Positions 14,820 to 25,332 of a DNA stretch of 33,500 nt are shown piece after piece. Position 1 is the stretch's first letter. The number at the start of each line of letters is the position of its first letter. A program made the position numbers and the translations under genes. The notes beneath the pieces were generated by a model. The model ran no database searches and was not told the DNA's origin. It worked only from the letters and a program-made list of their open reading frames with translations. The stretch comes from Gammaproteobacteria bacterium (GTDB taxonomy: Bacteria; Pseudomonadota; Gammaproteobacteria; JAJDOJ01), in contig JALVEU010000140.1 of the NCBI GenBank assembly GCA_027030565.1, positions 1 to 33,500 of the forward strand, written 5' to 3'.

Positions 14820-15332
14820 CTACTGGAGAAAACCCCGAATGTGGCGTTCGAAGCCCGCAGCGATCCGCCGGGTGGCCGACTCCAGATCGGTACCGGGTGA
14901 GGCGTCGATCCAATGGACCAGTATCCGGTCCCCACGCACGTCCACCGACAACGTACCCGGCGTCAGTGTAATGCTGTTGGCCAGTAAGAGCCGCCCAAGA
15001 CGTGATTTCAGCCCGGTCCGCACCTCCACCACCGCCGGCCGGATGGGCAACGACGGCGACAAGACACGTCTGGCCACGTCCAGATTGGCGCGCACCAGGG
15101 CGTAGAAGAAATAGCCGAGATAGGCGACCAGGGCAACGGCTGCCGAAGGCACCAGGCGCACCCCGCCGAGGATGGCGAGCCGCGGCCCTGCGACCGCCAT
15201 GGTCGCCGCCACCACCAGCACCCCGGCGAGCAGTTCCTGTCCGTCGGACGTGCCGGTGAGCAGGACCCAGAGCAGCATGCCCGCAGCAAAACCGACCACG
15301 TACTGGGACAGACGGGGCGAGACTTCGGTCAT
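14820..15332 (-). CDS. mrpE: MrpE-like subunit (MbxA type), first gene of the operon
   Basis: This 170-residue protein of the MrpE/MnhE family has two or three N-terminal helices (about 14-75) and a cytoplasmic domain. FYALVRANLDVARRVLSP (76-93) and NSITLTPGTLSVDV (118-131) are family-typical. I chose ATG 15332, preceded by GGGGAG at seven bases; the ATG at 15347 has no such site. As the first gene of the 12-kb unit it sits 196 bases downstream of dapB on the same strand, with a possible promoter between. In many gammaproteobacteria carA follows dapB, so the operon may occupy a breakpoint. Confidence 0.9.
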   Translation of the reverse strand: MTEVSPRLSQYVVGFAAGMLLWVLLTGTSDGQELLAGVLVVAATMAVAGPRLAILGGVRLVPSAAVALVAYLGYFFYALVRANLDVARRVLSPSLPIRPAVVEVRTGLKSRLGRLLLANSITLTPGTLSVDVRGDRILVHWIDASPGTDLESATRRIAAGFERHIRGFLQ

Positions 15333-15373
15333 GGATCCACTCCCCATAGTGGTCGCCCGGCCACTGAGGACCG

Positions 15374-15389
15374 GGCCTTCCGGAAGGCC
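15374..15389. promoter_or_regulatory. 16-bp perfect palindrome in the leader of the Mrp/Nuo-like operon
   Basis: GGCCTTCCGGAAGGCC is a perfect inverted repeat without spacer. It starts one base downstream (minus strand) of the proposed -10 box at 15390-15395. A repressor bound here would block transcription start, so it is an operator candidate. It could also be part of a weak hairpin after dapB, but no T-run follows. No binding protein can be named. Confidence 0.35.
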
Positions 15390-15417
15390 AGTCTAGGCCT
15401 TTCTTTCCCGATTGCAA
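15390..15417 (-). promoter_or_regulatory. Candidate sigma-70 promoter for the Mrp/Nuo-like operon
   Basis: On the minus strand TTGCAA (15417-15412) and TAGACT (15395-15390) are separated by 16 bases. Each box matches four of six consensus positions. The distance to the mrpE ATG is 57 bases. It is the best-looking promoter in the dapB-mrpE gap, but in GC-rich DNA such matches are only suggestive. Confidence 0.35.
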
Positions 15418-15528
15418 GGTCGGGTCCCGGCCTGGTCCATCGGAGACATCCGGGCGCGACGGGTTGCACACCGGATGCCACGTCCCACCCGCCGCCGGGC
15501 ACCCAGACCCTTGGCCCATGAGCGAGGC

Positions 15529-16362
<834 letters not shown>

Positions 16363-16466
16363 TCACAACGGGGACGCAGCAGACCTGCAGCGCGGGCCAG
16401 GCACCGATGCAGGATGCATCTCCCCATTTATGCCAACGGCTCCGCGTTCTGCGTGCGAAATCCCCC

Positions 16467-17612
16467 TCAGCCCGAGATGCGCTGCTTGATTTCGTCGAAG
16501 AAATGTTTCACGCCGTCCAGCCACCCGTGGGCTCGGGGGCTGTGGCGCCTGCCACCCCGGCGCATGGTCTCGTCCAGTTCTTCCAGGAGCTCGCGCTGGC
16601 GGCGGGTCAGGTTCACCGGCGTCTCCACGACCACCGTGCAGATGAGATCTCCTGCCGGCCCACCACGCACCGGCCGTACACCCTTGCCTCGCATACGGAA
16701 CTGCTTGCCGGACTGGGTTCCCTCGGGGATCTTGAGCAACACCCGACCCTCCAGTGTGGGAACCTCCACCTCCCCGCCCAGGGCGGCCGTGGTGATGGAA
16801 ACCGGCACCTCACAGAGCAGATCGTTGCCCTCGCGGTGGAACAGCGGATGCGGCCTGACCCGCACCTGTACGTACAGGTCTCCCGGCGGACCGCCATTCT
16901 CTCCGGGCTCCCCTTCGCCGGCCAGGCGTACACGGTCACCGCTGTCCACGCCCGGCGGGATGCGCACGGCCAGGGTCCGCTCCTCACGCACGTAGCCGCT
17001 GCCCCGGCAGGCGCGACACGGCTCCCGCACGACCCGTCCAGAACCACCGCAGTGCGGGCAGGTCTGCTGCACCGAGAAGAACCCCTGCTGCATGCGCACC
17101 TGTCCCACCCCACCGCAGGTGGGGCAGGCCTCCGGCGCGGTGCCCGGGGCCGCACCCGTTCCGTGGCACACCTCACACACCGCCTTGGAAGGGACCCGGA
17201 TCTTGACCTCGGTACCGAAGACGGCCTCCTCCAGGCTCAGCTCCACGGTGAACTGCAGGTCCGAACCGCGGCGCGCACGGCGCGTGCTCCCACGCGCACC
17301 ACCGCCGAAGATGTCTCCGAAGATGTCCTCGAAGATGTCTCCGAAACCGCCGCGGAATCCACCGCCACCGAAGCCCCCGCCCGCCCCCGGAGCCTCCGTA
17401 TGGCCGAACTGGTCGTAGGCGGCGCGTTTCCGGGAGTCGGACAGGCAGGCATACGCCTCCTGGATCTCTTTGAAGCGTGCCTCGGCTTCGGGGTTATCGG
17501 GATTGCGGTCGGGGTGATACTTCATGGCCAGCCGGCGATAGGCCTTCTTGATCTCGGCCTCGCTGGCCGTGCGCGACACGCCCAGAATCTCGTAGTAGTC
17601 CTTCTTCGCCAT
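16467..17612 (-). CDS. dnaJ: Chaperone protein DnaJ
   Basis: DnaJ is the Hsp40 co-chaperone that delivers substrates to DnaK and stimulates its ATPase. This 381-residue protein has the J domain with the HPD motif (33-35), a Gly/Phe-rich linker (about 75-110), four CxxCxGxG zinc repeats ([32 protein letters not shown]) and the C-terminal substrate domains. It is a full-length class I DnaJ. It follows dnaK after 121 bases that contain a probable terminator, so its expression may be lower than dnaK's or depend on read-through. I see no heat-shock promoter directly before it. Confidence 0.98.
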   Translation of the reverse strand: MAKKDYYEILGVSRTASEAEIKKAYRRLAMKYHPDRNPDNPEAEARFKEIQEAYACLSDSRKRAAYDQFGHTEAPGAGGGFGGGGFRGGFGDIFEDIFGDIFGGGARGSTRRARRGSDLQFTVELSLEEAVFGTEVKIRVPSKAVCEVCHGTGAAPGTAPEACPTCGGVGQVRMQQGFFSVQQTCPHCGGSGRVVREPCRACRGSGYVREERTLAVRIPPGVDSGDRVRLAGEGEPGENGGPPGDLYVQVRVRPHPLFHREGNDLLCEVPVSITTAALGGEVEVPTLEGRVLLKIPEGTQSGKQFRMRGKGVRPVRGGPAGDLICTVVVETPVNLTRRQRELLEELDETMRRGGRRHSPRAHGWLDGVKHFFDEIKQRISG

Positions 17613-17632
17613 AATGGTCCGTCAGACACACC

Positions 17633-17663
17633 AAAAGGCCCGGCCCCTCACCGGGGCCGGACC
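17633..17663 (-). terminator. Probable intrinsic terminator between dnaK and dnaJ
   Basis: On the minus strand GGTCCGGCCCC pairs with GGGGCCGGGCC (one mismatch, five-base loop; eight perfect central pairs at 17640-17647/17653-17660). TTTT follows at 17636-17633. A smaller hairpin (17680-17686/17690-17696) lies just before it. The T-run is short, so it may be a partial terminator letting some transcription into dnaJ. Confidence 0.6.
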
Positions 17664-17733
17664 ACACGTAGCCCGCTCTGCCCGCCAGAGGCGGGCGCTG
17701 CGGTGGGAACATCCGGCGCCGGCCGGAGACCCG

Positions 17734-19686
<1,953 letters not shown>

Positions 19687-19740
19687 CGTTGTTCTCCACG
19701 CCTCTCGAATCTGAAAAATTTTCCGAAAATCTGCTTGCAG

Positions 19741-19769
19741 ACATGGGGGCGCGACCGCCCCCTTTCAAC
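19741..19769 (-). promoter_or_regulatory. RpoH (sigma-32) heat-shock promoter before dnaK
   Basis: On the minus strand GTTGAAA (19769-19763) and CCCCATGT (19748-19741) are separated by 14 bases. The sigma-32 consensus is CTTGAAA-N11-16-CCCCATnT, so only the first -35 base differs. The spacing is identical to the promoter before grpE. The dnaK ATG is 55 bases downstream. Confidence 0.78.
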
Positions 19770-19805
19770 CAGTGCCGCTCTGTCCTCGCCCGGGGATCCC
19801 GCCGC

Positions 19806-20387
19806 TCACCCCGTCTCGGGGGGCTTGGAGACGATCACCATGGCCGGACGCAGCAGACGGTCGTTCAGCCGATAGCCCTTCTGCACCACCGTGAGCACCG
19901 TGTTGGGGGGCAGTTCGGCGTTCTCCTGGATGGACATGGCCTGATGCAGCTCCGGATCGAAGGGTTCCCCGAGTGGGTTGACCTCCTGCACGTTGAACTT
20001 TTGCAACACCTGCCCGAGCATCTTCAGGGTCAGCTCCATGCCCTCGCGCAATTTCTCCGCATCCACGTGCTCTGTGGCATGCCCCAGGCCCAGTTCCAGG
20101 CTGTCGACCACCGGCAGGAGCTCGCCGATGAACTTCTCCAGACCGTACTTGTGTGCCTGGGCCACATCACGCTCGCTGCGCTTGCGCAGATTGTCCAGGT
20201 CGGCCTGGGCACGCACCAGCTGGTTCCAGGTCTCCTCGGCCCGCCTGCGCGCGGCCTCGAGCTCCTCGCGCAACCGCTCAATCTCCTGGACCTCCGTCTC
20301 CTCTGTGCCCGTGCCGCTCTCGGCCGCCGGCGAGGCTCCGGCCTGCACTTCTTCGGCGATACGCTCGTTCTCGTGCTGTTGACTCAT
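19806..20387 (-). CDS. grpE: Nucleotide exchange factor GrpE
   Basis: GrpE releases ADP from DnaK and acts as a thermosensor. The 193-residue protein has a variable acidic N-terminus, a long coiled coil (about 30-75, rich in Glu/Arg/Leu) and the conserved C-terminal beta domain, including GEPFDPELHQAM and the near-terminal VVQKGYRLNDRLLRPAMVIVSK. ATG 20387 is chosen because GGAG lies five bases upstream and the family N-terminus fits; the longer frame to 20489 would run through the heat-shock promoter. The gene lies 174 bases downstream of hrcA. Confidence 0.97.
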   Translation of the reverse strand: MSQQHENERIAEEVQAGASPAAESGTGTEETEVQEIERLREELEAARRRAEETWNQLVRAQADLDNLRKRSERDVAQAHKYGLEKFIGELLPVVDSLELGLGHATEHVDAEKLREGMELTLKMLGQVLQKFNVQEVNPLGEPFDPELHQAMSIQENAELPPNTVLTVVQKGYRLNDRLLRPAMVIVSKPPETG

Positions 20388-20466
20388 GGTCGCTCCATAG
20401 CGCAACTGGGTTGAATCCGTAAACCGACCCCGCCGGTTGTACGGGGTGCCCGAATGCATTCGAGCG

Positions 20467-20495
20467 ACATGGGGCTGGACCGACGGCATTTCAAG
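20467..20495 (-). promoter_or_regulatory. RpoH (sigma-32) heat-shock promoter before grpE
   Basis: On the minus strand CTTGAAA (20495-20489) and CCCCATGT (20474-20467) are 14 bases apart, a full match to the sigma-32 consensus at the specified positions. The grpE start is about 80 bases downstream. No CIRCE lies here, so grpE is probably under RpoH while hrcA is under HrcA. Confidence 0.87.
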
Positions 20496-20561
20496 GGATG
20501 TGCGGCCCGCCCGACGCCGTGCTCATCGATCGTGCCCCGCCCCTGCCCATACCGTTCCGGT

Positions 20562-21623
20562 TCACGCGCTGAGCGCCTCGCCCAGCAACCGTGCCGTGGC
20601 GTCCACCACGGGGATGACGCGTTCGTAGTGCATGCGCGTCGGTCCGATCACACCGAGCACCCCCACGATATCACCTCCGACACGGTAGGGCGCGGAGACC
20701 ACGCTGCAGCCGGCCAGCGCGTCGTACCCCGACTCCTGACCGATGAAGATCTGTACACCCTCGGCCTCGATGCACTTGTCCAGCAGTTCCAGGATCTCGC
20801 GCTTCTCCGTGAACGCCTCGAACAGCTGGCGGAGCTTCTCCACATCGGAGAGCTCGGCGTAACGCATGAGATGGGTCTGCCCCATCATCACGAAGTCCTC
20901 CGGATCGCGCAGGGTCTCCGCGAAGACCTTGTCCCCGAGCTCGGCAGCCGTACAGGCGAGCCGGTCCATGTCGCGACGCATGCAGTCCAGATCCTCCACG
21001 ATGCGGGCCCGCACCGCCTGCAGGTCCATGCCCGAGAAACGCTCGTTGAGGAACGCCGCCGCACGCTCCAGTGCCTCGCGCGAATAGGGCCGCTCCAGCT
21101 CGATAATGAGGTTCTGTACTTCGTGGGGTTCCAGCACCAGCACCACCAGGACCTTGCCACCGCTCAGCTCCAGGAACTCGATGCGGCGCAGAACGGCGTG
21201 CTCGGCCCGTGGCACCGTCACCAGACCCGCCAGCTGCGTGACCCGTGACAGCAGGGTCGAAGCCCGCTCCACCAGCTCATGGGGACCCTGTCCCGGACCG
21301 AGCACGTCCCGGAACTCCTCCATCAGCGCTTCGTCCAGGGGACGCACCTCGATCATGCGATCGACGAACAGACGGTATCCCAGCACCGTGGGCACACGGC
21401 CGGCCGAGGTGTGCGGCGAACGCACCAACCCCATCTCCTCCAGATCGGCCATGACGTTGCGTACCGTGGCCGGGCTGAGATCCAGCCCCGAGGCTCGCGC
21501 GAGTGTCCGCGAGCCCACCGGCAGTCCCTCACGGATATATTGCTCGACCAGCACGCGGAGCAGATGCTCGGCACGCTGCGTCAATTCGATCTGGAGTGCC
21601 CGTTCCTCCATGGGGGAAACCAT
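20562..21623 (-). CDS. hrcA: Heat-inducible transcription repressor HrcA
   Basis: HrcA represses heat-shock genes by binding CIRCE operators; its folding depends on GroEL. The 353-residue protein has the N-terminal winged-helix region (about 5-80, with LDLSPATVRNVMADLEEMGLV and SPHTSAGRVPT) followed by the GAF-like core and the C-terminal IGPTRMHYERVIPVV region typical of the family. Its own CIRCE lies 25 bases upstream of the start, so autorepression is expected. The ATG at 21623 is used; Met at 21611 is a possible alternative, and neither has a strong ribosome-binding site. Confidence 0.96.
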   Translation of the reverse strand: MVSPMEERALQIELTQRAEHLLRVLVEQYIREGLPVGSRTLARASGLDLSPATVRNVMADLEEMGLVRSPHTSAGRVPTVLGYRLFVDRMIEVRPLDEALMEEFRDVLGPGQGPHELVERASTLLSRVTQLAGLVTVPRAEHAVLRRIEFLELSGGKVLVVLVLEPHEVQNLIIELERPYSREALERAAAFLNERFSGMDLQAVRARIVEDLDCMRRDMDRLACTAAELGDKVFAETLRDPEDFVMMGQTHLMRYAELSDVEKLRQLFEAFTEKREILELLDKCIEAEGVQIFIGQESGYDALAGCSVVSAPYRVGGDIVGVLGVIGPTRMHYERVIPVVDATARLLGEALSA

Positions 21624-21647
21624 CGTCCGTCGGCGACATCCGCTAAT

Positions 21648-21674
21648 TTAGCACTCAAAAACCACAAGTGCTAA
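21648..21674 (-). promoter_or_regulatory. CIRCE operator (HrcA binding site) upstream of hrcA
   Basis: On the plus strand the arms are TTAGCACTC (21648-21656) and AAGTGCTAA (21666-21674) with a nine-base spacer. The consensus is TTAGCACTC-N9-GAGTGCTAA, so 17 of 18 arm bases match. On the minus strand a weak promoter pair overlaps it (TTAGCA, 18 bases, TAAATT), which would let bound HrcA block transcription. It sits between divergent hrcA and nadK and could also affect nadK. Confidence 0.93.
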
Positions 21675-21760
21675 CGATCTCATAATGAGGGTGCTCAACC
21701 CGTGACACAAGCCCAGTCAGGGGCGGTCGGTGCGCTTCCCCCGACACGCCGTGTTCAGAG

Positions 21761-21766
21761 TAGAAT
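21761..21766 (+). promoter_or_regulatory. -10 box immediately before nadK; possibly leaderless transcript
   Basis: TAGAAT ends six bases before the A of the nadK ATG, so transcription would start at or next to the start codon. No ribosome-binding site is visible between the box and the ATG. The -35 region is poor. This combination suggests a leaderless mRNA, but the box is a single six-base match. Confidence 0.35.
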
Positions 21767-21772
21767 CAGCGG

Positions 21773-22645
21773 ATGCCCGTCTTCCGCACGATACTCCTCG
21801 TCAGTAAACCGGGCGATCCTACCCTGCGTTCAACCTTGGAAACCCTGTGGTCTTTTCTCGAGCGCCGGGGCTGCCGCGTGTTGCTCGACCCGTCGGCCTG
21901 CACCCTGCTGCAGGCGCAGGGTCGCGCCCCTTGTACCCATGGCGAGACACCCCCTCCCGATCTCGTGCTGGCCGTGGGCGGCGACGGCACCCTGCTCCAC
22001 GCCGCACGTCGTTTCGTGGACCGAGGCGTCCCCCTGGCGGGTGTCAACCGGGGCCGGCTGGGCTTCCTGGCCGACATCTCCCCGGATGAGATGCTGGAAC
22101 GCCTGGAGGAAATCCTCTCCGGTCAGTATCAAGAGGATCAGCGCACCATGCTCTGCGGCCGCGTGTTGCGAGACGGCACGGAGATCCTGAGCAACTCCGC
22201 CCTCAACGACGTCGTGCTCCATGCACGCCGCAGCGTGCGCATGATCAGTTTCGACGTCTACGTGGGCGGCCGGCTCCTGGCGCGCCAGAACGCCGACGGC
22301 ATCGTGGTCGCCACCCCCACCGGATCCACCGCCTATGCCCTGTCGGGCGGGGGCCCCATCCTGCATCCCGACGTGGCGGCCTTGACCCTGGTACCCATCT
22401 GCCCACACACCCTGAGCAACCGGCCGATCGTCATCGACGACCGTTCTCGACTGGGACTGACCCTATGTCCCGACAACACCGTGCCGGCGGTGGTGTCCTT
22501 CGACGGGCAGGTGGACTGCGACCTGGAACCAGGGGACTGCGTCGAGGTGTGGCTCAAGGAGGCCCGGCTGCGACTCATCCAACCGCTGAACCTGGATTAC
22601 TTCGAGATCCTGCGCGCCAAGCTCAAGTGGAGCGAGCTGCCCTAG
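21773..22645 (+). CDS. nadK: NAD kinase
   Basis: NadK phosphorylates NAD to NADP using ATP. The 290-residue protein has the catalytic GGDGT motif (69-73, in LAVGGDGTLLHAAR), the LND-VLH region, the glycine-rich ATPTGSTAYALSGGGPI segment and the usual C-terminal SFDGQ. The length is normal. It is divergent from hrcA, with the CIRCE between, and is followed by recN after 19 bases, so the two are likely co-transcribed. The nadK-recN-fur neighbourhood is common in gammaproteobacteria. Confidence 0.96.
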   Translation: MPVFRTILLVSKPGDPTLRSTLETLWSFLERRGCRVLLDPSACTLLQAQGRAPCTHGETPPPDLVLAVGGDGTLLHAARRFVDRGVPLAGVNRGRLGFLADISPDEMLERLEEILSGQYQEDQRTMLCGRVLRDGTEILSNSALNDVVLHARRSVRMISFDVYVGGRLLARQNADGIVVATPTGSTAYALSGGGPILHPDVAALTLVPICPHTLSNRPIVIDDRSRLGLTLCPDNTVPAVVSFDGQVDCDLEPGDCVEVWLKEARLRLIQPLNLDYFEILRAKLKWSELP

Positions 22646-22664
22646 CGCCCGGCTTCCCACGGCC

Positions 22665-24329
22665 ATGCTCACCCGGATCACGCTACGCGACTTCGCCATC
22701 TTCCAGGCCCTGGAGCTGGAGCCCGGGGCGGGGATGAACGTGTTCACCGGCGAGACCGGTGCGGGCAAGTCTCTGGTGGTGACGGCCCTGGGACTGGTGC
22801 TGGGCGATCGCGCCACACGCGGCACCGTGCGCGCCGGTGCCGCCCGCGCCGACCTGGCCGTGGAGTTCACGCTGGAGGCCGCCCCCGGAGCCCGCCGCTG
22901 GCTGGCCGAGCGCGATCTCGACCAGGAGGACACCTGCCTGTTGCGCCGGGTGATCACCCGTGAAGGTCGCTCCCGAGCCTACATCAACGGCGTCCCCATG
23001 CCGCTGCAGGCCGTGCGCGAGCTGGGAGAACAACTCGTGGACATCCAGGGACAACACGCCCATCAGGCCCTGCTGCGGCCCGGCATGCAACGCCGCCTGC
23101 TGGACGAGTTCGCCGGTCATGACACCCTCTTGGAAGAAGCGGGTGCCCGCTATGCGCAATGGCGCCGGCTGCACGACCGGCTCCAGGATACGGACCGTCG
23201 AGCCGGTGAGATCCGCGACCGCAAGGCACTGCTCGGCTTCCAGATCCGCGAACTGGAGACCCTGGGGCTGCGCGCAGGGGAGTATGCCGAGCTGGACGCC
23301 GAGCAGACGCGGCTCGCCAACGCCGAGTCGGTGCGCGAACAGACCTGGGAGGCGGCCCAGGCACTGTACGACGCCGACAGGGACACCCTCTACGAGCGAC
23401 TGGCCCACATCGCCTCCGGGCTGCGTGAGGCGGCAACGTCCCATCCCGCACTGGGTGACTCGGCCGAGGTCGCCGAAGGTCTGGCTATCCAGGCCCAGGA
23501 ACTGGCCGCTGCGCTGCGCCAGTACGCCGAGACGCTGGAGAGCGATCCGGAACGCCTGGCACAGGTGGACGAACGCCTTCGGGCCATTCACGACCTTGCT
23601 CGCAAGTACGCGGTGGAGCCCGAGGCCCTACCGGAACTGCACCACCGGCTCAAGCGTGAGCTGGCGGAACTGGAATCGCCGGAGTACGACGTCGACACAC
23701 TGCGCACCGCCCTGCGCGAGGCCGAAGAACGCCTGGACGAGACCTGCGAACGCCTATCGCGGGCGCGCCGAGCAGCGGCACAGCGGCTCGCCGAGCAGGC
23801 CGCCGGACATCTGGCCGCGCTGGGGATGCCCGAAACTGAGCTGGAGATCCGCGTCACACCGCGGGGCCCCGAAGGCCGCGGCCCCCAGGGCTGGGACGAA
23901 GTACGAATGTACATCCGCACCAACCCGGGGCAGCCCCCGGGCCCGCTGGAGACAGTGGCCTCGGGGGGCGAGCTCTCGCGCATCAGTCTGGCGGTGCGGC
24001 TGGCGGCCGTGGACGCCTTGCCTCTGCCCACGCTGGTGTTCGACGAGGTGGACACTGGTATCGGGGGCGCGGTGGCCGAGGCGGTGGGCCAGCGCCTGAA
24101 ACAGCTCGCCGGCTCGCGTCAGGTCCTGTGCGTCACGCACCTGCCGCAGGTGGCCGCGCAGGGTGACCACCACTTCCGCGTCCGCAAGGAAAAGGCCGAG
24201 CAGGGCGTGGCCACCCGTGTGGAGCATCTGGACCCCGATGGGCGGGTCCAGGAGATCGCCCGCATGCTTGGAGGCCGTCGGGTCACGCAGCGCGCCCTGG
24301 AGCATGCACGCGAGATGCTCGGCCGCTGA
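22665..24329 (+). CDS. recN: DNA repair protein RecN
   Basis: RecN is an SMC-like ATPase acting at double-strand breaks. The 554-residue length is normal. The N-terminal Walker A is GETGAGKS (29-36), the middle is a long coiled-coil region (about 150-370), and the C-terminus carries the ABC signature SGGELSRISLAVRL and the Walker B LVFDEVDTGIGG. RecN is often SOS-induced, but I see no LexA box in the short gap to nadK, and it is probably transcribed with nadK. It converges with fur, leaving 50 bases between stops without a clear terminator. Confidence 0.97.
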   Translation: MLTRITLRDFAIFQALELEPGAGMNVFTGETGAGKSLVVTALGLVLGDRATRGTVRAGAARADLAVEFTLEAAPGARRWLAERDLDQEDTCLLRRVITREGRSRAYINGVPMPLQAVRELGEQLVDIQGQHAHQALLRPGMQRRLLDEFAGHDTLLEEAGARYAQWRRLHDRLQDTDRRAGEIRDRKALLGFQIRELETLGLRAGEYAELDAEQTRLANAESVREQTWEAAQALYDADRDTLYERLAHIASGLREAATSHPALGDSAEVAEGLAIQAQELAAALRQYAETLESDPERLAQVDERLRAIHDLARKYAVEPEALPELHHRLKRELAELESPEYDVDTLRTALREAEERLDETCERLSRARRAAAQRLAEQAAGHLAALGMPETELEIRVTPRGPEGRGPQGWDEVRMYIRTNPGQPPGPLETVASGGELSRISLAVRLAAVDALPLPTLVFDEVDTGIGGAVAEAVGQRLKQLAGSRQVLCVTHLPQVAAQGDHHFRVRKEKAEQGVATRVEHLDPDGRVQEIARMLGGRRVTQRALEHAREMLGR

Positions 24330-24379
24330 GATGCAGGCTCACCCGCCGGCCCAGGGCGTCCACCCCCGGAGGGAGGGCC

Positions 24380-24802
24380 TCAACTCTCGCTTGCCGATTC
24401 GTCGTCGATGAACTCGCCGTACAGGATCAGGGAGTGATCGCGGATCCGGAAGCCGTGCGCCTTGGCGATCTCCTGCTGGCGCTTTTCGATGATCTCGTCG
24501 TAGAACTCGACGACACGGCCGGTGCGGCTGCAGACCATGTGGTCGTGGTGGGTTCCCCGGTCGAGTTCAAACACCGCTTGCCCACCCTCGAAGTGCAGCC
24601 GATTGACCAGGCCGGCAGCCTCGAACTGGGTGAGCACCCGGTAGATGGTGGCCAGACCGATCTGTTCACCCTCCTCGAGCAGCTTCCGGTAGATGTCCTC
24701 GGCGGTCAGGTGGTGCTCCGGGGCTCGCTCCAGGATCTCGAGGATCTTCATCCTCGGATGTGTCACCTTCAAGCCCGCCTTCTTCAGGTCTTGTGTCTCC
24801 AT
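24380..24802 (-). CDS. fur: Ferric uptake regulator Fur
   Basis: Fur is the iron-responsive repressor. The 140-residue protein has the winged-helix DNA-binding domain (1-80, with THPRMKILEIL and IGLATIYRVLTQFEAAGLV) and the metal-binding HHDHMVC segment. The usual CxxC zinc pair is reduced to a single cysteine (CSRTG), as in Pseudomonas-type Fur. ATG 24802 is preceded by GGGAG at seven bases; the longer frame to 25300 is not credible. It is divergent from bamE, the classic fur-omlA arrangement of this group. Confidence 0.96.
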   Translation of the reverse strand: METQDLKKAGLKVTHPRMKILEILERAPEHHLTAEDIYRKLLEEGEQIGLATIYRVLTQFEAAGLVNRLHFEGGQAVFELDRGTHHDHMVCSRTGRVVEFYDEIIEKRQQEIAKAHGFRIRDHSLILYGEFIDDESASES

Positions 24803-24946
24803 GAGACGGCTCCCGATCCTCAGACTCTGCCGGCCGATACGCAGGCCACCGATACGGATAGAATGGCGTCGGCATCGCCCCGGGGCTGATACGCGCAGCC
24901 CCGCCCGGCGAAACCGCCACCGCTCACATGACTTCCGCATGCGATT

Positions 24947-25330
24947 ATGAGAAAGATTCTCAATTTTTTCATCCCCGTATGGGTGGGGGTCACCTGCGCT
25001 GGCTGCAGCTGGTCCTGGGACTATGCGCGGGATCTGTTCAGCATCCACCGCATCGACGTCCAGCAGGGCAACGCGCTGGAGGAGGACGAGATCGCCCTGC
25101 TGCGCGAGGGCATGACCCCGGAGCAGGTCCGTTTCCTCCTGGGCACGCCGCTGGTGACCGATCCGTTTCGTCCCCAACGCTGGGACTATGTGTACTACTT
25201 CCGTCCCGGGAGCCGCAAGCCGGTCCTGCGCCGGGTCACGGTGTTCTTCGAAGGTGGCGAGGTGGTGCGGATCGAAAAGCAGGGACTGGACGAAATGCAC
25301 CCTGCACAGGGCGCGTCGCCCGAAGGCTGA
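24947..25330 (+). CDS. bamE: Outer membrane assembly lipoprotein BamE (SmpA/OmlA)
   Basis: BamE is the small lipoprotein of the BAM complex that inserts beta-barrels into the outer membrane. The 127-residue precursor has a signal peptide ending in CAGC, with Cys20 as the lipidated residue, and the SmpA/OmlA domain (LREGMTPEQVRFLLGTPL, then WDYVYYFRPG). The ATG at 24947 starts at the edge of a Fur-box-like repeat. A possible -10 (TAGAAT) lies at 24859-24864. The gene ends two bases before the convergent rnfH stop. Confidence 0.94.
   Translation: MRKILNFFIPVWVGVTCAGCSWSWDYARDLFSIHRIDVQQGNALEEDEIALLREGMTPEQVRFLLGTPLVTDPFRPQRWDYVYYFRPGSRKPVLRRVTVFFEGGEVVRIEKQGLDEMHPAQGASPEG
24948..24962. promoter_or_regulatory. 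Fur-box-like inverted repeat overlapping the bamE start
   Basis: TGAGAAAGATTCTCA matches the 7-1-7 Fur-box form TGATAATGATTATCA at 12 of 15 positions, and its arms are complementary at six of seven. It lies between divergent fur and bamE, but it overlaps the first five codons of bamE instead of a recognisable promoter. If bound, it could obstruct bamE or act as part of a fur autoregulatory site. Confidence 0.4.
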
Positions 25331-25332
25331 AC

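Noticed and set aside
3738-15332. Ordinary complex I (nuo) operon.
   Set aside because: There are no NuoA, E, F, G, J or M genes; Mrp-type subunits and MbhD/MbhE domains are present; the NuoB-like ligand pattern is CxxC, and the large subunit has hydrogenase-like termini.
19745-19762. A GGGGGCG/CGCCCCC hairpin between grpE and dnaK taken as a terminator.
   Set aside because: No T-run follows on the minus strand. The stem falls mostly within the spacer and -10 of the RpoH promoter at 19741-19769, which explains the sequence better.
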